Shown here: positions 44,635-53,400 of the stretch, in pieces
Layout: the number at the start of each line of letters is the position of its first letter
Position numbering within the stretch: the first letter of the stretch is position 1
DNA from: Durusdinium trenchii
Taxonomy: Eukaryota; Sar; Dinophyceae; Suessiales; Symbiodiniaceae
Direction of reading: 5' to 3'
Assembly: GCA_963970005.1 (NCBI GenBank)
Contig: CAXAMN010026406.1
Location: forward strand, 575,121-639,120
Length of the DNA: 64,000 nucleotides
Position numbers and translations under genes: made by a program
The notes under the pieces: generated by a model
The model's database searches: none
Told to the model about the DNA's origin: nothing
The model's input: only the letters and a program-made list of their open reading frames with translations

Positions 44635-44849
44635 CTACTCATGGTTGGGGTGCTTGCGCAACCTCTTTGGGACAAAATCACGGCGTTGATCACAGCACCT
44701 TTTCGGGCGCTTCACAGCATTTTGATTTGCTTTTTGAGGCCTGGGAATTCACCCTTAAGCGAGCAGCTCAACTCACGTTTCCAACTCTTGGAGGATGGGG
44801 AGTTCGTCCACCGTCGCGTCTCGAGCACAGCTACGAGGATGTTTGGCAG
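44635..44849 (+). CDS. Hypothetical exon with hydrophobic start
   Basis: The frame reads LMVGVLAQPLWDKITALITA, a hydrophobic segment ILICFLRPG, then SRFQLLEDGEFVHRRVSSTA and ends at ttggcag|gtgagg, a good donor. It could be a membrane-proximal segment followed by a soluble helix. No domain recognised. Confidence 0.4.
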
Positions 44850-46818
44850 GTGAGGGGTTGACACTGGGCTGTTCGAAGGTCGCAACAAAGGCAACACCAA
44901 CACTCATAGGCTTGCAGGTGCATGCCCTCCCGTTGGACTGGCATAGAGGGTTTCACTGGTTTCACTTAAATATGCAATTGAAGAGGCATCATTCATGGAA
45001 GATCATGGAAGTGTCTCCATGATGTTTGTCATTGTTGTGGTCTTCCTGAATTTATAGATAACGGAACATGTGTCCAAAGCATCGAGTCAAGCAGCTTGAA
45101 TTGTTGTCTATTTCAGCGCCCACGGGGACCTGCGAGGAACATGTTCCCACCTTGGGGGCTCATGGGAACTGAAGCTGCGAGGACGTTTTGTCCATCAGAC
45201 TTCTGGCACGGCAGCAGCTGGCAGTCTACAACAAGGTCTGCCAAGTGGTCTGCCATGGACGGCCTCAGTTGCTATGGCAGACTTTGCGGTCAGATTCCAA
45301 CTGTAGAACACCCTCCTTGCTTTACCGGCGCCTGAGGCGCCGGGCATATACTGTAATGTAAATAGATATGTACATATAGACAACTCATAAGATATAACAA
45401 TGATATATAGATAATTCATAATATGTTAAGTATATTACTTATATGTGTTTATTTGCATCTTACATGTTTGATTATATTTTATGTAGGTTATATGCATTGC
45501 TAGGCCTTAAGCTTCGCACCCAGGACACGTGTTCAGGGTCGCGCGTCGGCCGATCCGACGCGAACCTCGACTGGCACGTCCACCTGTGACGGAGGTGGAT
45601 CGCCTGGTGGAGTGGGCCAGGCGGAGAAACACCGGACCGGAGGACTGGAGGAGCGGATGTTCGATGAAACCGTTCTTTGTGGGAGGAGATGATGTTGATG
45701 TTTTCTGATGTGAGTGATATTTTCATATACTGTATGATTCGTATGATGTTTGATGTTTGATGAAAAGAAACGAGGAGAAAACATGCTTGATGCTTGCTGT
45801 CCCAGGCGTCCGATGAGCAGCCGGCGGCCTGAAGGGAGCCAGGCCGATCCCAGCTACAGCGATGCAAACAGCTTGGCAATGATGTGCCGTGCCCGTATGA
45901 TCCGTATGATCCGTATGCCAAAATGCTGACCGTCGACGTGTGACCACCAGTTGTTCTGCCGGAAGTTGTGAAGAGTTTCCGCAAGAAACTAGATCTCGCT
46001 AGTGAGATTCTCTTTCTCGAATATTGTACGCGGGGACTCTGGAAATACAGCCGCCCCCAGTTTGCAATTTGCCTCCTGAGCGCATATATGATGGGGACCT
46101 ATGTGGAAGGGTGTTTTTTTTCGCTGCAGGTGGGGTCTGCACTCACTGAAGCCGCCCCAGAAGTTGCAATACCAAAACCTGGAAGATGGATTTGTCAATA
46201 AGGACTTGGAACAGGTGTATGTATGCGTATATGTGAATACACATATTGTTGATGCAATGACAGACTGGTTCGTGCCATGTGTGGCTACAAGTAATCGGGC
46301 CAGTTGCACTCGGAGAGGGCGAGAGCGTGTGGCATGTGTGATTGCTCCCCCAGCCCTAATCATAGGATATCATATATATAACAGATGCAGAAAGAAAGAG
46401 GAATCAATTTTTTCTCCAAGTTCAAGTTGCCCCATATATTGCCGCAAACCACCCGAGTGCCACAAAGTACAGCTTACCAATAAGAACGCTTATATATAGT
46501 TTGCTTTGCACTTGACCGAGTTGCAACAACTGACCAGGAAGCCACTGCTTCGCTGACAATGCTACTTGGCCGTCTTCAGGCTCCATGTTTGTTTGTTTGT
46601 TCCGGGAAGATTCCCCTCAATCAAGACATGTTTTATGGGTTGCGCCAAAGTTGGTGGGCCCAGTAGACTCGTGACCTGCTACAGCCTGCTACAGGACCTT
46701 CAGTCTGTGTCATTTCTTGACATATCCCTGCCCATGTGGGTTGCTGGGCTTGTCTTACACAGCAAGCACCATCTCTGGATGATGCCGAATCAGAATCCCT
46801 CGGGAATCATTGGTGAGA
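44850..46818. other. No confident gene
   Basis: A stretch at 45115-45300 after tttcag (FVHQTSGTAAAGSLQQGL) might be a last exon. AT-rich repeats occur at 45355-45480. No family recognised. Confidence 0.35.
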
Positions 46819-46901
46819 ACAGCCTAGAAGACCCTGACTGAGGAACTGTATAAGTCACAACGGTTGTGATTTCTGCAGTTCCTCAGGGTCTTCTAGGCTG
46901 T
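46819..46901. repeat. 83-nt hairpin
   Basis: ACAGCCTAGAAGACCCTGA and GGAACTG on the 5' side pair perfectly with CAGTTCC and TCAGGGTCTTCTAGGCTGT on the 3' side, apart from a 4-nt bulge (ctga). Near the loop, gtcacaa (46854-46860) faces ttgtga (46864-46869). Shape similar to the hairpin at 35394. Confidence 0.85.
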
Positions 46902-48797
46902 CACAACGTAATCAATTACTGTCAGGATCCTGTAACCCATTGGAGCCACCGTTTCGAGCTGGTGGGCCCGATGTTTCCGAGGCCCATTATCACTGCGGAA
47001 GAGCTTGAGGACCTGCAAGGAGTCTCAAAGAGCATGGACACAGGTTTGTGATCCAACCTGGAAAAGCCAAACCGCGACAAAAGCACCAGGCTGTTGTAGA
47101 GTTTTGGATCGGGAACATCGCACGGTAACCATTTTTCAGTGATCTGCTGCCAAGTTGAGGAGATGTATGTTTGGGGGATTCTTGGGGAAAGGCAGTAGAG
47201 TCTCAGTAGAGTTAGGGCAGCTCAAAACATTGCCATAGGAGTATAGGAGCTCTTCTTTCCTTTGATCGCCTTTGATGTTAGAAGTTTGGTTAGCTGGGAG
47301 TTTCAATGCACTGAAACTTGCAGGGCAGCTTACCGACCATACAGTATGTCTGAAACATACCTCAAGCTTTCCTTCCGCAAGAGTTCTCAAGTTCGGGTTT
47401 GAAGCGTCCTTTCTCGTCATCGAATCTACCTGATCCCTACCATCGTAGGACTTCGCTGCACCCCCACGGACCTCCCGACGCCCGAAGCCGCAAAGTCTCG
47501 ATCCTCTCAGGCTGAGGGAGGACTCCAAGGCAGAGGCTCGAGCGACGTGTGAGCAAACCGCCCAAACATGCAATAGAGCAGTTGCGAATCGGAATTGGGG
47601 CGCACAAGGTATCCGCACAAACTCGCTGTTGGCGTCCCTCGGGCCTCCCCGGCCGCGGAGGTGGCACCTTCGCATATACCCGGCCAATCAACTCCGACCA
47701 AAGACCACTTCCGAAAAAACGCGACGCGAGTCTGGCGGAGACCTGACCAAAAACAGCCGCGTGCTCTCGGCCTGTCACCGGCTTGAGGCGGTGGATTTGC
47801 CACAACGTCTCAAGTGGTGTGCTTAAGAGTGTGGATGCAGAGCTGGTTGAGATCTAGCTTCCAATATCCACTATGATCTAGGTATGGGACATGGATTTGT
47901 AGAGCCTTGATCTCTTCCAAACCACGACATGCGAGGTGCGTCCCGCTGGGAGGGTTAGCGATCTGAGTCATCCTCACAGAACCCCTGCTGTTGTCGATGA
48001 GGATTTGTAATTATATGCGCATATTATACATTATAGAATTCAAAGCTATGCACTCAGTTTGTTGTCTCTGAGCGATGAAAACCCCAAGCACAAACGAACT
48101 GCCAAATTATTCGTACTTGGTTTCAAGTGGACACCTCACGCGTCGTGTTGTGTGCTGCTGCTGGCAGCTTGTGAGGTTCGAGTTGACCCTGGGCAAAGTC
48201 TCGGTGGACTTGGTGGACGACCAAGCAGACTTTGATCAGGTGCAGCTGGAATTTTCTGGTGCTAGTAAAATAACCAGTGGGACAGGTGTTTGGCAAGATA
48301 AAGCCCGTCAATTGTAGTTTGCACATGAACAGCAATGAGCATCAAGATCAGTACGTCATGATACGTACATTCAAAAATGATCATTCCACCCCAAAACAGC
48401 ATGTCATTTCACTGACCACGAGTCTTTGTTTTACACTAAGCTGTCTATGCCATTTTGTGATCGGCGGAATTGTGACGCTGGTGCAGGCTAAGCAGCTCCT
48501 AAGTTGAGACCCTAGTGCTTGGAAAAGAATATGAGTACAACAGGCTCGCAACAGTTGATGTCAATGTTTGATGAAGATGAGGTGTTGTTGGAAGGCAATT
48601 ACTTCAAACACACTAAAACCGTGTTGCATTTTGCTCGAGAGCTCTGGCTTGTTGTTGCCAGCTGAAGCTCCTTGCACCCAAGCAAAAGAACCTTTGGTAT
48701 CCTTGCGTGACATCGTTCTGATATCGCAAGACATACCTGGAAGCTAACCAGGACCCCTTCTTGTAGGCGAAATGGGTCTTCCTGGGGCCTACCCCCC
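46902..48797. other. No confident gene
   Basis: GC-rich patch at 47450-47760 open on both strands without motif. AT-rich near 48010-48035. Nothing else recognised. Confidence 0.35.
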
Positions 48798-48836
48798 TCT
48801 CTCTCTCTCTCTCTCCCAATATATATATATATATAA
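48798..48836. repeat. (CT)n and (AT)n microsatellites
   Basis: A ctctctct run followed by atatatat, ending 13 bp before the retrotransposon insertion site. Confidence 0.95.
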
Positions 48837-48844
48837 ACGTTGCA

Positions 48845-48849
48845 CTTCC
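48845..48849. other. Target-site duplication, left
   Basis: cttcc immediately before the 5' LTR; its partner is at 56639-56643. Five bases is the usual copia duplication length. Confidence 0.95.
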
Positions 48850-48962
48850 TGTTTGCATGTACAGCCCATAAATACTCCGCTAGAGTACTGCAGACACGTG
48901 ACTCATGACGTGTTTTGGCTCAAGGTGAAAAGGCGTTCCGAAACGTCGAAACCTCGTTTTCA
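48850..48962 (+). repeat. 5' LTR (113 bp)
   Basis: Starts tgtttgcatg, ends cgttttca. Very short for a copia LTR. Contains TTTTGGCTCAAG (48913-48924), equal to the last 12 bases of the dinoflagellate spliced leader, followed by GT. A 7-codon upstream ORF (48905-48928) runs through that motif. Transcription start and R/U5 borders cannot be placed by eye. Confidence 0.97.
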
Positions 48963-49588
48963 TGGTAGCGCACGAGTCCGGTGAAAGTGACAGGGACAAA
49001 GCGCTGCGCATAAAGGAAGAAAGACACGGTAAAGTCGAGAGCTCCGAGGAGGAGGAGCTGGGATCCTCGGGAGCGGCAGCTTCTGCCGCCCCGAGTGGAA
49101 TAGGAGAGGAAGGAAAAGTAAAAGAGGAGGAGGAGAACCAGCCTTTGCCAGCCACATCAGCGGCGGATCCAGCCGCAAGTACCACTCCAGCGGCTGAGAA
49201 GACCGCAGAAACAACTTTAGCGGTTGAAAGGACCGCAGAAACAAAAGAAGAGGAGGAAAACACTAAAGGAACAGAAGGACCAGGAGAAGAAGAAGAGCCT
49301 GAACAAGATCCAATAGTTGAGCCAGGGGCTGAAGCGGCTGATCCAGCCGCACAGCCGTCATCTGGCCGAGTTATCGCCGACTTCATCACATCCCCAGAGG
49401 GTATCAAAACAGGTTGGGAAGTTCGTGGCGTTCACGCCAAATATACCCCAGCCAAAGTCGATCCCAAAGCACCTTGGAGGAAGCAGGTGAAGAAACAGAT
49501 TTGGGGCCAAGTCAAGAAGCACCCAGAACCAAAGTCCGGATTCCGACTTCGAAGCAGAGTTTCGCTTCAGTATCGGAAGCTCAAGTAG
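48962..49588 (+). CDS. Retrotransposon ORF-A, acidic protein (208 codons)
   Basis: Its ATG straddles the LTR/primer-site junction (A is the last LTR base). The product is very rich in Glu, Ala and Thr to about residue 140 (AAEKTAETTLAVERTAETKE is typical), probably disordered. A folded-looking tail follows (IADFITSPEGIKTGW, then WRKQVKKQIWGQVKK). No known domain. It overlaps ORF-B by 175 bases in another frame, so translation might pass to ORF-B by a frameshift, or the two may be one ancestral ORF broken by an indel. It lies in the same frame as gag-pol, but stops separate them. Confidence 0.55.
   Translation: MVAHESGESDRDKALRIKEERHGKVESSEEEELGSSGAAASAAPSGIGEEGKVKEEEENQPLPATSAADPAASTTPAAEKTAETTLAVERTAETKEEEENTKGTEGPGEEEEPEQDPIVEPGAEAADPAAQPSSGRVIADFITSPEGIKTGWEVRGVHAKYTPAKVDPKAPWRKQVKKQIWGQVKKHPEPKSGFRLRSRVSLQYRKLK
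48963..48973 (+). other. Primer-binding site, initiator tRNA-Met type
   Basis: TGGTAGCGCAC directly abuts the LTR. It is complementary to a tRNA 3' end GTGCGCTACCA. The implied A1:U72 pair and AGCGC acceptor start are the eukaryotic initiator tRNA-Met pattern used by Ty1/copia elements. Confidence 0.8.
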
Positions 49589-50316
49589 GACCTGGTCAGG
49601 TTACAGAAGAAGCAAGGTGTTATCACAGAAGACTTGAGAAGGACTTCGGGAAGGAGCGCCCGCCACAAGAGATCAAAGAAGAGCGGGAGGAACAGAAAGC
49701 CCGCAACAAAGAGAGGCGAGCCAAGAAGAAAGGTGAAGCGGCTGATACAGCCGAAGAGAAAGAAGAAGAGAGCCAATCGGAAGAAGAGCCTTCCGTGAGA
49801 TTGAAAGAACGAAGCCGCAGTCCAGTGCGGCAGCCTCGAACTCCAGACGGGCCGCCACCGGCCCGCCGACCTCAGAGCCGCGATACAAATCGTGGCCGAG
49901 CGGTTTGGGGTCGAGCTTTGGAACTCAATCTCCGAATCATCACCTTGGCCAATCAGCGAGCCCAGAATCAGCCGATCGAGAATTGGAAGTTGGAAAGTCC
50001 ATTCCAAGTGAGGAAGATAGCGGCTGACGAGTTAGTGGAATCAAGGGGCTTGAAGGGATCCATCGCACTTGCCGCAATCCGAGAACTTTGGAAGACTCCG
50101 AACGAACAAGGCAAGAGAGGATCCGGTGAGGCTTGCAGCAGCTGCGACGAGCGGAAGAAGGCACAGCTTCCGGCAGTCCAAGCCTATATACAGAAGATGG
50201 GATTGAAAGGTCCTGCAAGGCTTGGAGCAAGGCAAAAGTTGAGCCTAAGGCAAAAGGAAAGGCCAAAGCAAAGGCCGAGGCCGCACCTTCGATCGGCCGC
50301 AATCCAGAGGAGTTGA
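49414..50316 (+). CDS. Retrotransposon ORF-B, basic Arg/Ser protein
   Basis: Three hundred codons. The part after the end of ORF-A (from about 49589) is the most protein-like: a Lys/Glu-rich coiled stretch (EEREEQKARNKERRAKKKG), an SR-like RLKERSRSPVRQPRTPDG, then helical segments (ALELNLRIITLANQRAQNQ and DELVESRGLKGSIALAAI), with a basic tail. No known domain. It may extend ORF-A after a -1 shift. The SR-like and basic features suggest RNA binding, but that is inference. Confidence 0.5.
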   Translation: MGSSWRSRQIYPSQSRSQSTLEEAGEETDLGPSQEAPRTKVRIPTSKQSFASVSEAQVGPGQVTEEARCYHRRLEKDFGKERPPQEIKEEREEQKARNKERRAKKKGEAADTAEEKEEESQSEEEPSVRLKERSRSPVRQPRTPDGPPPARRPQSRDTNRGRAVWGRALELNLRIITLANQRAQNQPIENWKLESPFQVRKIAADELVESRGLKGSIALAAIRELWKTPNEQGKRGSGEACSSCDERKKAQLPAVQAYIQKMGLKGPARLGARQKLSLRQKERPKQRPRPHLRSAAIQRS

Positions 50317-50452
50317 CCTCTTCGGGAACCCGGACCACTTCAGAGGTCCGTGTGATCCCAAAATCTCCTTCTGATCCTTCCCAAGGGTGAAAGCCCTTGG
50401 ACCGGCCTGGAAGGTGCGAGAGCAGCGCCTTCACGGTTGAGATTAGGGAACC

Positions 50453-53400
50453 ATGGCGTTGGAACAGCAGATCCAACAGTTGTCTGATATGGTTTTGCAA
50501 CTCCAGCAAATGTTGGCTTCAGCAGTAGGAGAACTGGCTAAGAGCCTTGAGAAAAAGGAAGATAGACGAAAGTCCCAAATACTTATGGACACCAAGGGTT
50601 TGGGACGACCTGAGAGTTGTGGAAATGTTGAAGGGGAATTCCGAAAGTGGGCCAGGAGCATCGACAACCTGTTCATAACTACCTTTGGGAGAGAGTTCAT
50701 TGAAGTTCTTGAGTATATTTTGGAGCAGGAAGACGCGATTGAAATGAGTGCCATGGAGTCCGCGTTTGGGACTGGTACCACAGCGGCCATAGACGACCTA
50801 GAAGACAAAGCGGGCCAAATTCATCGCGTCCTCCTGACTCTCACTTCCGGCGAAACGGAAGATCTCATGGTAGGAGCCTCAAATGGTTTCGAGGCATACC
50901 GAAACATCCTCAGGGCTATTCTCCAGCCAGAGCGGGTCAAAACTTGGACCGCCGTGAGGCCAGCCATCGAACAGCTGGAAGAGCTGATCAGGAGGTACGA
51001 AGCCCGGCGAAACGCATCGGGAGCTAGAGAGACCTTATCGGACGACATCAAGTCCGCTTCATTGGAGATGCTGGTACCCCCGGATTTGGAGAAACATCTT
51101 TTGTTGAACAAGAGTAGATTGACATCCTATTCATTGATCAAACCGGAGATTGAACTTGTCATTGAATCATCTCTTACATCAAAGTCATCTGTTCCAAAAC
51201 CAGGTTCATCGAGTTCTAGTTATCAAGGACCTCAACCCATGGACGTCGATTCGATCGGACAATGGATTGCGAGCCTAGTCAAAGGAAAAGGTAAAGGAAA
51301 AGGTAAACAGGCCAAAGGCGATGGAAAGAAAGGCTCAAGCAAAGGAGGCTCAAGTAAAGGCTCAAACCCGGCTCAAGATATCACCTGCTACAATTGCGGT
51401 AAGAAGGGACACAGAACGGCCGATTGCTGGAGCAAGAAACGGCCGGATGGAAAAGGCGATAAATGGTCAGGTTCAGGCAAAGGAGATAGGAGTGGCAAAG
51501 GTGGCAAAGGCAGTAAAGGCAAAGGTGGAAAAGGCGGCAAAGGTAAAGCCGCAGGAAGCATGGAAGAGATGGACGATCCGGACGATGGCATTGAGCCAGC
51601 TCCGGAAGCAGATGTCGGAATGCTCATGGCAGACTTGAGTGGAGTTGGAATAGCGGATACTTCATCCGCCGAAGAATGGATGAAGTTTAACCTGGACACT
51701 GGAGCAGCCCAGACAGCCATCCCGAATGGCTGGGAGGACCGAGTGGTTGTCAGTGAAGGCAACGAGGTTGTTTTCACGACTGCATCAGGAGAGTTGGTGC
51801 CCAGCCAGGGCATTGGAACCTTTGAGGGGTTCGATGAGAGCGGCAACAAATGCCGTGTGAAAGGATCAATGGCCGATGTTCACAAGCCATTGATTTCAGC
51901 ATCCAAGTGCTTAGGCTTTGGAAGGATTGCAGTTCTTGATGTGAATGGCGGAAGCTTGATTCCGCAAGGGTCCAAAGTTGGAAAGGCTGTTCAGGCGATC
52001 CTGGAGAAAGCGAGCGCTGCAGAGCAGCGGAATTGGATCCCTGTGTATCAAGAGCAGGGAGTGTACAATTTCTACTTGGGAAAGCCAGGGTATAAGCCGA
52101 CCAAGGAATGCTGTGGCATCGCAGAGCTGAACGCCACAGGTGAGAGAAGAGATGCTTCTATGGTTTCAGGCCGACCTGGTCCAGAGAGGCAAGAAGAGGA
52201 TGATGAGTTGGAATTAGTTGATGAGGTTGAGAAACCCATCCAGATAAGAGCACCGGAGGATCCGACTCCGGCTGAGATTGAAGAGCACGAGGCGACAGGC
52301 CATGTGCAGTATCGGAATTGGTGCCGGCATTGCATTGCTGGACGGGCTGTAGGACAGCCACATCGGACAAGGTCCGAGGAACAGAAGGCAAAGAGCCTTG
52401 TGCCCACAGTGGCAATGGACTCACGGGGCGGTGTGGAGGACGAGCGAGTGAAGCCGATCCTCGTGGTGAAAGATGAGAGGACACAGTCCTTAGCGGCGAC
52501 CTTCGTGGACTCGAAGGGAGCGACGCCGTATGCAGTGAAGTTCGCGGCAAACTTCTTGAAGAACTTGGGACACCGCAAGGTGGTTCTCAAATCGGATGGT
52601 GAACCATCCGTGGTAGCCTTGAAAGAGGCTGCAGCCAAAGAAACCGGCATAGACTGGATTTCGGAAGAATCGCCAGTAGGAGACCATCAAGCGAATGGCC
52701 TGGCAGAGAACGCCTGCAAGGAGGTCAAACGTCAAGTACGAGTCCTCCGCAGTGCGTTGGAAGAGAAGCTCAGTAAAGAGCTCAAAGATGATGATCCTGC
52801 ATTGGCATGGCTGCCAAGGCAGGCGGGAGACCTGCTGAGCAGGTACAAGAAAGGTCAAGATGGCAGAACGCCTGAGACCAGAAGATGTGGGAAGCAGTGG
52901 CGGAAACCCGCCATAGCTTTTGGTGAACGCCTATACTTTAGAGAAGTAGGCGAGGGAGTTCGCATCCTGAAAGAAGGACGCTATGTAGGGCACCACGGCC
53001 GAACAGGATCCATTTTGGTGATGATGGCCGATGGCGTGCGCAGAGGCACAGGAATCCGGCGGCTGAGTTCAGCCGACCGCTGGGACCCAAGTGGTTGGGA
53101 CCTTTTGCGGGGCTTACCGTGGGAACACTCCGCGGCAAGGCCTGCCGGTGAGCAGTTGATGCTCGAAGAGCGTCTTGTGGTACCACTCTTAAAGAGGAAC
53201 GAGTGGCACCACCACAGCAGAGGCGAGTGTACATCAGGAGAGAGGATGTGCACAAGCATGGGGCCACAGAAGGCTGCCCAGGATGCAAGTGCATCTTGGA
53301 AGACAAGAGGACGACCTTGCCACACACAGAGGCGTGCAGAGCAATCAAGGATCACCGAAGCAATGGAAAAGGATGAAGCTGGGCAGGCGAGACTTGAAGC

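Noticed and set aside
47136-47805. Minus-strand frames of 120-183 codons in GC-rich DNA
   Set aside because: No motif, overlapping frames on both strands, and no splice-site support.
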